This document shows, piece after piece, positions 1 through 11,765 of a DNA stretch of 64,000 nt. A program made the translations under genes and the position numbers. The stretch spans positions 62,001 to 126,000 of the forward strand of contig JASWJB010000051.1 in assembly GCA_032433595.1 (NCBI GenBank). The letters are read 5' to 3'. The notes below the pieces were generated by a model. The model was not told the DNA's origin, did no database searches, and saw only the letters and a list, made by a program, of their open reading frames with translations. Position 1 is the stretch's first letter; the number at the start of each line of letters is the position of its first letter. Origin of the DNA: Conoideocrella luteorostrata (Eukaryota > Ascomycota > Sordariomycetes > Hypocreales > Clavicipitaceae).

Positions 1-1262
1 CTACGGAGTACGGAGTACGGAGCATGGCGTACAATGTACATACACCACCCCCTCCTTCCTTTTCGCCCTATTCTTCGCCAGTTGCCTCCCCCACCCCCTG
101 TTCTCATGATTAATCCGAGACTCTCTGGACGTGTAGGTTCTCGTTTTTTCCTTTCTTTCTTTTCTTCTCTTCATTTCTCCTTCCGTCGTTCTTGTTCTGC
201 CTGGATATTGTTGTTGGGCTTCCTCCCTCAATACCCCTCCGCGCTGTTTGCGCTTGCTTCATCGTCTAGTGCCAGGGCATTTGATCTGACCGAGACCAGT
301 GCCGGTCACCCCCTAGTACCCGGCACAAGAAGTGACTTGCTCCGTTCGGAGAACATTGCCAACGATTGAAAGGTCGTACGACCTTCTGTCTTGTCCATTT
401 GCCCATCTCATGCTTTGTCTAGATTTGCCCTCCTATTGCTGACAACTCCGCGCCGTCTGCTGTCCTTGCCTTGCTCTCAACACGCGAAGACTGCTGCCCA
501 ACGCTGGTAGGCCGAGGATTGATTTCCCATCTGGCCCCCTTCTGAGACATGCGAAAGCCCGCCCGACTACTTCCTACTCCGTACTCCGTAGATTCGCCAA
601 CAGCCGCTCTACTTTCCTCGACCTACTCCCGACTTACATCCTTTGCGCGCGTTTGCGTCTCTGCCGCGCGTTGGAGGCTTCGCGACATTACTACTTGCAT
701 ACAAATCGCACCAGCTGCCGCTTCATAGTCGAACCAAGCACTCAACGCTGTCGATTTGACTTTGCGCCAACATCAAACGACATCAACGGCTTCCATAGCC
801 GCCAGCCACGCCACGCCACCCCCCTCCCTCGTCCCCCGTCCATCGGTCCCTCATCTCCTGTCTAGCAGCTACCTATTGTCCCGCATCGAAAAGTCACTGG
901 CTCGTGGCCAAAGTGGCCCAGGCATCTCCAATCCGGCCGCTCGTCTCCACTCGGGCCCACTAGGCTAGCCAAACCACTCAAAAATCCTTGAGCCGAGCTG
1001 CTGGGCTAGGCTGGAGGGCACCGGGCTTGTTGCTCGTTGGTAGCGGCGAAAAGAGTGGTCAATTTACCAGGTGGTTAATAATAAACGCTGGTGCGTTTCC
1101 TGGAATACCATACCACCCAGACCATCGGAGCGAAACGAGATATCAACTGCTTACCCCCCCTTTGGTCGTCATCTTTCCCGCCTCCTACAGCGCCGCAACC
1201 TGTGCTCGTTTTGCAACCACCGCTCCGCGACACATACAAGGTCGCACTCGCAGTCGCACAGA
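1..1262. other. Upstream non-coding region of the Bem1-like gene
   Basis: No convincing gene is seen. The stretch is pyrimidine-rich on the plus strand, as expected for a fungal promoter and 5' leader, and it holds two tandem TACGGAGTA-type motifs (1-22 and 574-591). Open frames here are short and have no recognisable protein features. Confidence 0.6.
574..591. repeat. Tandem TACTCCGTA motif
   Basis: CTACTCCGTACTCCGTAG is a double unit of the motif found in many intergenic places in this window. A reverse-orientation double unit lies at 1-22. Confidence 0.85.
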
Positions 1263-3769
1263 ATGAAGGTACGTTGCCTTTTACGTTGCCGTTGATGCTC
1301 GCTCGCCCGGTTTGCGCGGCCACGCGCATTCGGCTGTGCATATGCGTCTGGCCTTACGATTTTCCTACTTGAACTTGGTTTGCATCGCTTCACTGCTCAT
1401 CCCCGCTATCACCGCCCGTATTTTCTTACAGCGCATCATCGTACCCTCAATCAGCAGCCTTGGCTGGAGAGTCGCGACTTGTGTACTGCATCCCAATTGC
1501 TGCTATCCCAGTCGCTCCTTCCGGCTTTTCACTTTACAGGAATCACTGCGAGCCAGCGTACCCTCAGTTGCCCTCACGCAACAGTCAACAACACCCCGCA
1601 CTTTTTGCTTTTGCTCTTTGCTCTTTGCTCTTTGCTTCTGCGCTTTCGATGTCCATTCCTGGTTTGTCTGCTGCTATGGCCCGCGAGTGACGACGAAGCC
1701 CCGGTTCTCTGCCTACTCACAACATTTCCTGAAAGCCTTGACAGCTTGCTAATCCTCATGACCCTCATACAGGCTTTACGTCGGTCCATCAAGGGCGACA
1801 AGGAAAAGCAGCACCATACTTCAATAGGGAACAAGTCTGCTGTCGCCATCATCCCACCAAAAAAGGTCCGTCTTAGATTTCCCACTAGTAGCGTCTTGGC
1901 AGCCTGTTCCTATGTTTCCTTGCCCCGATCACAATGTTCTTTCTCGTTCGCGCTGTCGGTCGTTTGGCAGCGATATCCGAACGACAGAGAACGAACACAC
2001 CTCTCCAAGCTGCCGTGATGGCCACTTTCATTACGGTCCAGCTTTGGCTGACACTGTCACCGCCCTGCAGGTTATCAGAGCCCTATACGACTATGAGGCA
2101 CAGTCATCACAAGAGCTGAGCTTCTCGAAAGGAGACTTTTTCCACGTTATTGGCCGTGAGAATGACCCTGACTGGTATGAGGCGTGCAACCCTGCCTTGC
2201 CGGATGCCCGAGGTCTCGTCCCCGTAGCCTTTTTCCAGGCTCTGGGCCGCACCGAGCGAGACAGCGCTCAATCCGATGGTGGACGCCCACCCACTGCGAA
2301 GAGCCCCGACCATGACTCCGGATACAGCGAAAACTCCCCACATCCCATCACGACCGCCGTACCCATCAATCACCGCAGCACGAAGTCGACGGATATCGAC
2401 AACAAGATCTTCGCCATTGTCATGTATGATTTTGAGGCCCAGCGAGCAGATGAGCTTGGTGCTACAAAAGGAGAGCAGATCATCATCATTGCCCAATCCA
2501 CTGCTGAATGGTTTGTCGCCAAGCCTATCGCGAGGTTGGGAGGTCCTGGCTTGATTCCAGTGTCATACGTTGAGATCCGCTCTGTAAAGACGAGAGAAGT
2601 TGTCCCCAATGCGTTAGAGGCCGTGCGGAAGGCAGGTGTTCCTACTGTTGAGGAGTGGAAGAAGATGACGGCCAGTTACCAGAATAGCAGCATCGCTCTC
2701 GGCAAATTCGAGGCCGGTCCAGGCGCTGGTGGCCAACAACAAGCTATTGAGCGAGGCATGGACCGTATGAGCCTTCAGGCAGGCCGTCAAAGTACACAAA
2801 ATGGTTCACAGGTATGTGCATTCCCTCTACTTGGAGTACGTCTGCGACTCTCACTTCCTGGCTTCCCATGTCTAACGAGTTTTTTTTTCTTTTGTCGTGA
2901 CATAGCAACGAGCTGGAACAAATAGTATATCCCAGTCTGCTCAGTATTCTATGAATCAGTCCACCCCTCAACTTTTTGCGCCGGTCAGAGCATGGATTCC
3001 CCGATACTGTTTCGCTGAGGACAAGTACTGGTTCGTCATTGTTGCTGTGCTGGAGGGCAACCGGCATTGGGAACTCTCCCGATACTATGAAGACTTCTAC
3101 GACTTCCAGATTGCTCTTCTCACGGAGTTTCCACAGGAAGCGGGAAACGCAGGGCCGGATACAAAGCGGACGCTTCCGTATATGCCAGGCCCTGTAAGCT
3201 ATGTTACAGATGCCATTACGGAAGGCAGGCTCCACAATCTCGATGCATATGTCAAAAATCTTCTGAATCAACCCGACTACATCTCTCAATGCAATCTCGT
3301 GAAACAGTTCTTTGCACCCCGGGAAGGAGATTATGAGGTGGATCCGAATGAAGCTGAGGAGGAATATCGACTATCGCAAGGGTCGCATGGCTCTGCTGAG
3401 TCTCCTGGCCACACCGGATCACGTACCAACCTGAATGGAGCTGGTTATTCTAGTCTCTCTGCCACGCCGCGACAAATGAGCAACCCGCAACAGGATTTGG
3501 GCAGCCAGTCGCAGACTGCACCCTCCTTGATAAAAGTCAAGATGTACTATAACGGCGACCTTATCGCCATACGTGTTCCGTCCGACGTCCAGTACCAGCA
3601 ACTCTGTGACAAGATTCGAGACCGGCTCAAGTTTACGCCAGGGGACCAATTGCAGTTATTCTACAAAGACGAGCCGACAGGAAACAAGCCTAACCTGATG
3701 AGCGATCACGACCTTGACTTTGCACTGGAGAGAAATGACAAGCTCGTCCTTTACGTTGAGATTGTATGA
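1263..3769 (+). CDS. BEM1: Bem1/ScdB-like cell polarity scaffold protein
   Basis: Exons 1263-1268, 1773-1865, 2071-2811 and 2906-3769 give 567 aa. The first coding exon is only ATGAAG, followed by a 504-nt intron; joining it to exon 2 gives the N-terminus MKALRRSIKGDKEK, as expected for fungal Bem1/ScdB. Two SH3 domains (about residues 34-95, starting VIRALYDYEAQ, and 144-205, with MYDFEAQ) are followed by a PX domain (about 305-425) and a C-terminal PB1 domain (about 488-567). Proteins of this family bring Cdc42, its exchange factor Cdc24 (through PB1) and PAK kinase together at sites of polarised growth; PX binds phosphoinositides. Length and domain order match the family. Exon phases agree at all junctions. 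Confidence 0.93.
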
Positions 3770-4798
3770 GAGATGATGACCTGATATATGCTCACATTCG
3801 ATTTATCAGCAAACAAAATCATGACCATTCTTCTACGATAATCTTTGTCACTTCATATTTTTCTTCCTTTTGGGTACATGATTAGTAGCTGGAACACGTA
3901 CATACTAGCGGGGCCGGGGGGAACACACCACCAATTTCACTCGCATACGAGTTAATGATCCTTGGCCCGCTGCTATTCAATTCGCCCTTCAGTCCTTCTT
4001 TCGCTGGCAACGATGCTTGTGGCCTTTGTCACACAATACGTAGCACATGTGCCAGCTTCCTCTTCTTTCTTTTGTTTGAACCCCTCCATTGTCCGAGGGG
4101 GATCTCTGATGTTGGGTTTATTTGATGTTGACGGAGAAACGAGCATTGATATCTCATTAAATACGGCGGCTCTCGCCTGGGGAAGGCGTTCTGGCAGATG
4201 ATTTCACAAATTGCGTTTTCCTCCTACGCATACGGCGGCTTGATACCTTGTTGAGGTTGAGGATGATTAGCAGAATGGTGGACGAGGCCCATGGTCACGA
4301 GGCTAATGGTCACGAAGAGAATGATGGAAAGAACGCGACTGAGCCCGCTAACCAGGAGCAGCGAGCGGGCGTCTGTATCAGAAGAAGGGGGTCGGACAAC
4401 GATGCGGCTTGGGAAAACGATGTGAAGAAAAAATCCGAACCAAGCCATACAGACAAGGTCTGGTTGTACATAACACATCAGTCTTAGTGGCAGAAACAAG
4501 ACCGTGAACATTCGAGACTTAAGTTCATTACCATGGAGTAAATGACAATCGCGTGCAGTCCGGGTTAGACTATGATGTAGTTGTTTCATTACTGTCGTTC
4601 CTCGCCGTGGTCTAGTCTAGTTCTAATAACATATACAAGCAGCCAGAATGGGCTGAGCCATCTAAAAAAGTAACCGAGGACGCCTGATGCAAAAAGAGAG
4701 GAAGGAAGGGGGAGAGGAGGGGAAAGGGGGAAAAAAGTAATACGATCCAATGCGAATTCCAGACGTTTCCCATATACCATGTGATTTGATGAGGCTAT
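3770..4798. other. Intergenic region between converging genes
   Basis: This separates the 3' ends of the Bem1-like gene (+) and the membrane-protein gene (-). A minus-strand frame at 4224-4589 encodes a hydrophobic stretch and a proline-rich tail and might be part of a small membrane protein, but no start, signal or family is recognised. Nothing else is supported. Confidence 0.5.
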
Positions 4799-5776
4799 TT
4801 ATTCTAGTTTGGTCATCAAATTGCGTCTTACTTTCATGTTTACAACCCCCCCAACTCCAAATGCCGGGACAATGCGACATGTTCTAGCCATAGAACTGAT
4901 AAGCCAATTTGATCGGATGAGCTCAAAACGATCGCGCCAGGATACCATGGTCGGCTGACCAGGACGATTGTAGAGATCCAGGCCGAGAAGATGCAAAGGC
5001 GTCGAGAGAAACTGCACGGCTGCTGGGGCCATGAATTGCGCCGCTGTCTGACCAGACAGACGTTTCTGCCACTCGGAGGAAAGTCGAGCATCAATGTACG
5101 CCGCGAGAAGAGGTGGAATGTTGAAAGAAGCAAAAATTGTCAAAGAGTCTCGTAAAGTGAAAAGTGCGTACGAGGGCAGTGGAACAGGGCGAGGGACGGA
5201 GCCAACTGGGCCGAACATGCGTACGAAAGAACGGTCCTTGTACATGGATAGGGCAACGTTGGTGGTGGACGAGGCGACGAATTTGCTGGCTCCGGAAGAA
5301 ACGGTCGTGGCGGGTTTGTTGGTGATGGTGGATGTGGCGGTATCGAGAGTGTTGGCGGTTAGGTATGTACAACCGTAGAGCATGAAGATGAGAGCGCAGG
5401 GTCGAGAAAAGAGAGCTGTGCGAGGGTTCAGGACGAGGTTGCGCACCGAGGACTGGATGGATTCCAGTAGCGAGCTGCGGCCAGAGGCATTCTCCATGAC
5501 GGAGCTATTCACCCATTATTAATTAGTATGCATGAGCATGAGCAAGAGCTTGGGATATGAGCTTGGACATGAGGATGCAATGGTAACAATTCAAACTCAC
5601 CGATCAATGATGGAAATGACTGGTGCGACCAAAACACCGGCGCAAGCCGCACTGGTCGCATCGGCAGCCAGTCTCCAGCCCAAATTCTTAGTATTCCATT
5701 TCTGCGTCGATGCAACGGGATTCTTTAGTGTGGGGGCCGGAGGAGGCGCCAATGCAGATTCAGTGGTTGCTTTCAT
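4799..5776 (-). CDS. Conserved fungal membrane protein, unknown function (mitochondrial-carrier-like pattern)
   Basis: Two exons, 5776-5601 and 5504-4799, separated by a 96-nt intron with GTGAGT donor and TAG acceptor, give 293 aa. The join reads ...VISIIDR|SVMENASGR in frame. The start chosen is the ATG at 5776; an in-frame upstream ATG at 5899 would add 41 residues. Several hydrophobic segments are visible (around ALIFMLYGCTYL, LTIFASFNIPPLLAAYI and FMAPAAVQFLSTPLHLLG). The repeated small-residue/Pro/Asp-Arg layout is reminiscent of degenerate mitochondrial carriers, but canonical carrier signatures are not intact, so no substrate can be named. The coding frame and splice signals are good; the function is unknown to me. 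Confidence 0.7.
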
Positions 5777-7881
5777 GGCGATGAAAGTGCGTCTGTTCTC
5801 AAGCTCGAAAAACGTCGAGCTACTGAATGAGCTTACGCCCAGCAGATAACCGGGGAGGGGGGCAAGCAGAGATGCGCGACAATCAATTGATATCTTCACG
5901 GCATAGACTGTACTTTCACGGTAATGAACAACCTCTGCTCAACGCAGCTTCTTCTGTCGGAACTCCGGAAGAAGCGTGACTGGTGCAGACGCATTGCTTT
6001 CCTGGTGATGCTGTCGGTCCCGGGGCGAAATTTGCTTGCAGAGTCTCCACGGGTAACTAATAATGGGTAATGAGATGAGACGCAACGGCCCGCCCGTCAC
6101 GCAAGTCTTGGTTGGACTGGACCTCTTTGGATTGACAGATAGGTTTCAGGCCGACAGGGGCAGGCTAGCACTTGTGAAGGGAGGGGAGAATGGGAGCTCC
6201 AACCTCGCGGTGGAGAGAGAGAGAGAGAGAGAGAAAAGTTTGAGAGAATGGATTCAATTCTTGGGTGAAGCTTGCGGAAATATTGAAGAGATGGGATTAT
6301 AAGACGAACCGCACCGCACCGGCTGCCCCCCTGACATCAGCGAGCGACATGGCCGGGCCGGATGGAGGGTCGAGGTGGAAGAGGGTCGAGCAAAGCGGTG
6401 TCAGTGGTGAGCTGTGGACCGAAATCGGAGGGGAACGGCAAGAGCACCCTGTAAGTGGCCAACTGAGCGTGCTGTACGGAGCACGGAGTACGTACCGCGT
6501 ACGGAATACGCTCAGTTAGACGGCTCAGTTAGACGGCTGTTGCGGCGACAGCTGCTGCCAGTGCTGCCAGTGGCTGCCAGTGTGAGCTGATGGATGCTGC
6601 AGTGGAGGACTGGCTGGGAATGCTGGTCGACTCGACTCTGGCCTTGCAAGTTCATTTGACCAAAAAAGGGCCTGCAGAATTAGCTTGGTTGCACAGCATC
6701 AACTGTTACCAGCCCGCCGGCCGACCCTTCACTTCATTCGCATTTCTGAGCAATCAACGGAGTACGGAGTAGTTACATTGCGACTGTCAAGTGGGCTGAT
6801 GTGATCTGATTTGACGGGAAGGGATAGCACGAGATATCCGGTAAGGAAGTCCTGCCGCCCGTGAACCCGTATGCCGTCTCCCCTGAATTCATAGCACAGA
6901 CTTGCCAACCATGCTGGAGGCCGCGACGTACAGCACGCACAGCGGTTACAGGCATTGACAGCGAGTGCTGCTCCCGTTGCGCTTGATGACGAGTTCTTGC
7001 TCTGTGTTCCACGACGACGGGATCTGGCATGTGGAGCCTCTGGATGAAATGGCCGGGATGGCGGGTTTCTGCATTGCATGACTTACTGAAGCTCATTTCC
7101 AGTCCTTTGCTCCATGCGCCGAAGCGACAGCAACTGCGGAGTACTCCGTACCAAATGGTATGCATGCTCATTGTGCTGCCAATGCACCTGTGAATATGGC
7201 CTCGCTGTGAACCTATCAGGACTAGGATCTATGTATCTACCTACCTACGGCCGTGAAGTCAGCCCGGCCGGGATGTCTTGCCCTCCAAAGCTTTAGAGAG
7301 CCTATTTCATCGTCTGGTCGGGCATCTTATGTGAGCGCGACCCTCCACATTGTTCCGCATTGCTTCCCGTTCGCCTCAATTGTCGGGTGCCGCCACCGGG
7401 TACCACTGCCTGAGGAACCCCCATTCCATGTTGGACATTGAGATGGCTCTGGCGTTACAATAATGTCCGTAGAGATGGGAAGTGCACGTAAAAGTAGTGC
7501 AAAGCGGCAATTCACGCTGATCCTAAGAATCTGTTTAGGTCCGTGACTACCACCTACTTACGAGTCCTGCCAGGGAGGGGCCGCGTATGCGCAACGCGTA
7601 CAAAACATCCAACCGTCACTCTTACAGTCCGTTCACCCATACTTTTATTAATGGCCTCGATTTATTTCCATAAGACTATCCATGAGCCAAGCCAAACATT
7701 ATCTGGAGAGTATTGATCCGTTGTCGATCCTGTCGCTACGTCTTCTTGCAGCACCTACGTCTCGGTAGTGGCGATTGCAGTCATTCAGGAAAACGTCAAT
7801 GACCCAGGTGCCAGCTCGTTCTCAGAATTCGACACTGCTCTGACTTGGGCGATTTCATTTTGTATCATACAACCGTCAGTT
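5777..7881. other. Intergenic region, about 2.1 kb
   Basis: Divergent upstream DNA between the membrane-protein gene (-) and the peptidase gene (+). It contains a (GA)n run near 6214-6232, several TACGGAGTA motifs (about 6477-6510, 6757-6772, 7138-7150) and repeats of GCTGCCAGT near 6550-6580. I see no supportable gene. Confidence 0.55.
6757..6772. repeat. Tandem TACGGAGTA motif
   Basis: ACGGAGTACGGAGTAG, the dispersed intergenic motif in double-unit form. Confidence 0.8.
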
Positions 7882-10356
7882 ATGGTGCTGCTTCAGAAAC
7901 TCACGGCACAGACTCTTCTCGAGGCTCCGAGAAGGGGAAACGCTGTGCCTAATCACAATGGGGTCGTCGCTCTGTACACTGTCTCAACTCACAAGTTCGA
8001 ATACCCGCATGAGACCGCAAAAGAGATATGGATGGTGGAAATGAAAACGGGGGAGTCGTTACGGATATTAAGAGATGAAGTTATCCAAGATGCAGTATGG
8101 ATCCCTGGCACTACAGACGTTATGTTTCTTAGGCCTGGAGATGGAGGCCGTACGCAAGCCGTTGTTATCCGAGGATCCGATGCACCGAAGGATCCGGTTG
8201 TGGTTGCGGAGTTTAATGCTCCAGTCCAGAATCTCAAACTGAAGCGACTCGATGATGGTTCTATTGTATTCATGGTGTCCGGTCAGGTAGACTGTTTTGG
8301 TCGGCTATTCAACGAGGAGAATACAACACGGACTAGTACGGCTAGAATCTTTGACAGTGCGCGTGTGCGAACAGTAAGTGCAGGCCAGCGTGCCCATCTC
8401 ATGTGCTCCGGCCGAGGCCCTATCTAACTGTACAACCCAGTGGAATGTCCTAGCCTCAGATCAACCGTACTCCCTATGGTACAGCACATTGCGGCAAGAT
8501 GAATCCGGCAACTGGAAGTTTCAGGGCCACCTCCACAATCTAGTCAAAGACAGGAAGCTGGACGTCCCGGCGGGGAGAGTCGAGGGCCAAGACCCCTTGA
8601 ACTATTTTGATATTTCCCACAGAGGCGTGGCCTTCATCGCCGAAAGACGAGAAGTTCTCGATCCTGGGGAAAGCTTTGTTCGCTCAGCTTATTTTGTACC
8701 TCTTGATACCTTTACGCTACCTCCTACCGGAAAGCCGAAGAGCATTTCCTTGCCATCATCAGGCCCACCACACTCCTCCCTTATGAGCAACATTCGATTT
8801 TCTCCCGACGGATCCAGCATCGCCTTTCTCCATGTCAGACGGGGAGACGAGTACGATAGCCGCCTGTTCCTGGCATCTACCAACTCCCTCGATGCTTTCG
8901 ATGTCTTCAGTCTCGTGATACAGACTTGGGACGACGGCTTGGAAGCTCATGATCCACCACAGAGCTTCGAATTTGCCGGCAACTCGGAGAACATCATCAT
9001 GACCAGCTTCAAATATGGCCGTACGGTTCTCTCGACGCTCACGCTCAGAGAAGGAGAAAAGCCCGTCACAATTTTCGGGGAAGGCACCGTATCCGCTTAT
9101 TACCCCGTGAAAGCGGGCGGATGGGACGAGCTGCTCGTATCGAGTTCGAATTTTATAGACAGTCGTTTGTGGCAGGTTGTGAGTGTCCCGCACCGCGGTG
9201 TCGTCCGGACAATATCCCCAGCTGCTGCCAGAGGCGGTCCCAAGTTTGGTCTCTCAAGAGACATGGTGTCGGAATTTTGGTACGAAGGAGCCGACGGGGT
9301 GTTTGTCCATTCCTTCATGATCCGGCCCAGCAACTTTGATGAACGCAAAACGTATCCTTGGGTGCTGATACCGCATGGCGGGCCGGTTGCCGCCTGGGGC
9401 GACGCATGGAGTACCAGGGTAAGTGGCTTGGAAAGTCTAGCTCCTATCCAAAAGGCCATATATACTGACGTTCTCAATTTTCTGAATAAAGTGGAATCCT
9501 GCTGCGTGGGCAGAGCAAGGCTACATCGTTATACTACCCAACATCACCGGCAGTGTTGGTTACGGCCTTGAGTTTGCACAAAGTATGGAAAACCTCTCGT
9601 CTCCCTCCTCCTCTTTTCGACATTTCATTCCGAGTACGTCACTAAATGCAATGAGTTACAGGGGTTTACGGCGAATGGGGCGGTCGTCCGTTCCAGGACC
9701 TCCTCAACCTGATAGACTATCTGGAAACGCTGCGCTTCCTGGACCAGTCCAAAGCCGTTCTTGCTGGAGCAAGCTACTCAGCATACATGGTCAGCTGGAT
9801 GATGGGACATGAAATCATCAAGAAGGTACGTCTCAACTGCACTCCCACCGCATCTACTTCCACACGAGAAGCCCATCTCTGGACGTTTCTTTTCTTGTTT
9901 GTTTGTTTGTTTGCTTGTTTGTGTGTTTATTTACTTTTTCTCTAGTTTTGCTGTTCCATCTGGCACGACGGCATTTTCAACCTCCCCTCCTTTGTGCTGC
10001 AAACCGACGCAATCTACGAAGGCGGCAACTTCGAAGGCGCTCTTTACCCGTGGCAGCGCCCCAAAGCATTCGAGCGGTTCAACCCAGCCCAGCCCCATCG
10101 GCTGCGTAAGTGGGCGAACGCGCCTCCGACGCTCGTCATCCACAGCGAGAAGGACTATCGGTCTCCCATCACGGAGGGGATCGCAGTGTTCAATACGTTG
10201 AAGTCGCTCAGAGTGCCCAGCAGGTTCCTGACCTTCTCGGACGAGGGCCACTGGGTTCTCGATCCCACCAACTCGCTCGCGTGGCATGAAACGGTGTGGG
10301 ATTGGATGCGCAGATGCGTGGATGGGGAGATTAAGAGGGGAGACACGAACTGGTAG
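7882..10356 (+). CDS. S9-family serine peptidase, DPP5-like, probably cytosolic
   Basis: Five exons (7882-8373, 8441-9418, 9492-9582, 9662-9825, 9946-10356) give 711 aa, close to the usual DPP5 length of about 720. The N-terminal two thirds form the beta-propeller; an FSPDGSSIAFLH repeat is visible. The C-terminal third is the alpha/beta-hydrolase domain: PWVLIPHGGP oxyanion region, then GASYSAYM with nucleophile Ser558, Asp645 in HSEKDY and His677 in DEGHW. The nucleophile elbow is G-A-S-Y-S rather than the usual G-x-S-Y-G-G, so the last glycines are replaced. No signal peptide follows the chosen ATG (MVLLQKLTAQTLLEAPRR, aligning with the family start), which suggests an intracellular dipeptidyl/acyl-peptidase rather than the secreted DppV. 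Upstream in-frame codons lack similarity. Confidence 0.88.
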
Positions 10357-10937
10357 TTAGGTAGTTAGTTGGTTGGTGGCGGGTGGACTTTTTTGTGTGC
10401 CCAGCAACTGTGCATGGGCAAAAAAATAATGAAATGTGCGTCTGATGATTGTAAACAAGCATTTGTAGCCAAACCACCCTGTTTGGCTGTCTGTGTCTGT
10501 GTCTGTGTCTGTGTCTTTGTCCGCGTCCCCCTTCCCCCGTTCGTTCGTTCGACGCCCAACGCGCGGCAACGCCAGCAAGCAAGCACATGCTGCCGAAGCA
10601 CACAGGACACCACGACGTCACACGACACCACGCATCCTCCGATAAGTTCCGTCCTGGCAAGGCAAGCTCACATATAATCCATCCGCGAGACCATCTGTCC
10701 ATCCGTGCCTCGCCCGTCCTTGGTCAAAAAGCACGTTCAATTCTACTGTACTATTTTTTTTCATTTTTTTTTTCATCCCTTTACCGTTTGTATTTTCTTA
10801 TTTATATTTACGCCACATCTATCACCTGAATACCAAAAATAAAACAACAACAACAACAATTACTACTACTACTGCTGCTGCTGCTACTACTACAACTACA
10901 CCTTCAACACCCTTTGCCCCCCTTCGCCCCCCCCAAA
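10357..10937. other. Intergenic region with simple-sequence runs
   Basis: No gene is seen. It holds (TGTCTG)n near 10486-10516 and a triplet microsatellite (CAA/TACTAC/TGC repeats) at about 10847-10900, immediately upstream of the DUF1857 start and probably in its 5' leader. Confidence 0.6.
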
Positions 10938-11592
10938 ATGACAACCATCAACGTCGCCGCCACCACGCCCATCAACCACCCCCTATCCTCGCCGACCCTA
11001 ACCCACGCCCAAGTATGGGCCGGGCTCGCCCGCAAAATCCACCACCCATGCGAGTTCGTCCCCGTCATCACGGGCTGCACCCTGCTCCGGGAGGACGAGC
11101 ACGGCGGCGGCGTCGTCACCTTCACCCGTCGGGTTACCTTCCAGGGCGGCAGGCAGGTCATCGAGACGTGCACCATGTATCCGCCCAACAGGGTGCGCTT
11201 CGTGGCGGACGACGATGGCTCCGAGGTCCAGAACGTGATCAGTCTGGGGCTGCATGGCGAGCTGTACATGACGCATGCGTTTTCGTGGAAGCGCGAGGGC
11301 GTGGTGCCGGGGGGGGAGGCGTTTAGGGAGGAGGAGGCGATGAATCAGAATGTAAGTGTTGTGTTGTGTTGTGTTGCGTTGGGGTGATTACGAAAAAAAG
11401 AAGAAAAAGATGAGAGAAAAAAAGAAAAAAGGGAGAGCGAGAGAGCAGAAGCAGATGATTCCGATGCTACGGTTGTTGATGATGTGGCTTGCTAACCGAC
11501 GGTGCTTGTAGATGGCTATTGCGGCTGTGTCCAAGAGTGTGGAGGCTATGAGGCAGATGGTCAGTGACGGCAGGATCGAACATTGTATATAA
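10938..11592 (+). CDS. DUF1857 family (AtaL-like) protein
   Basis: Exons 10938-11351 and 11512-11592 give 164 aa. The intron starts GTAAGTGT and ends TTGTAG, phase 0. The sequence has the layout I associate with the small SRPBCC-like DUF1857 family (AtaL of epipolythiodioxopiperazine clusters): N-terminal VWAGLARKIHHPCEFVP, then the VVTFTRRVTF...RVRFV strands and a C-terminal helix (SVEAMRQMV). The biochemical role is not established for most members. No secondary-metabolite genes lie next to it, so a cluster role is not supported here. It converges with the channel gene, whose stop is 174 bp away. Confidence 0.75.
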
Positions 11593-11765
11593 AATGATAG
11601 GCATTAACGAAATATGCTAAGAGTGAACAATGAGGGCCCATGAATGCAGAGCAGGCAACACTCCAACCAAGGTAACCACATAACCCTGACTATATAGTAT
11701 ACAGGCAAGCAACAGGAAAGTAGCAGACAGGCAACAATCAGAACAACACAATCCGGCAAAGTGGC

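Noticed and set aside
1312..2018. Long plus-strand frames (146 and 212 codons) inside the Bem1-like region
   Set aside because: They lie largely in introns 1 and 2 of the Bem1-like gene, and only a short part in one frame coincides with exon 2.
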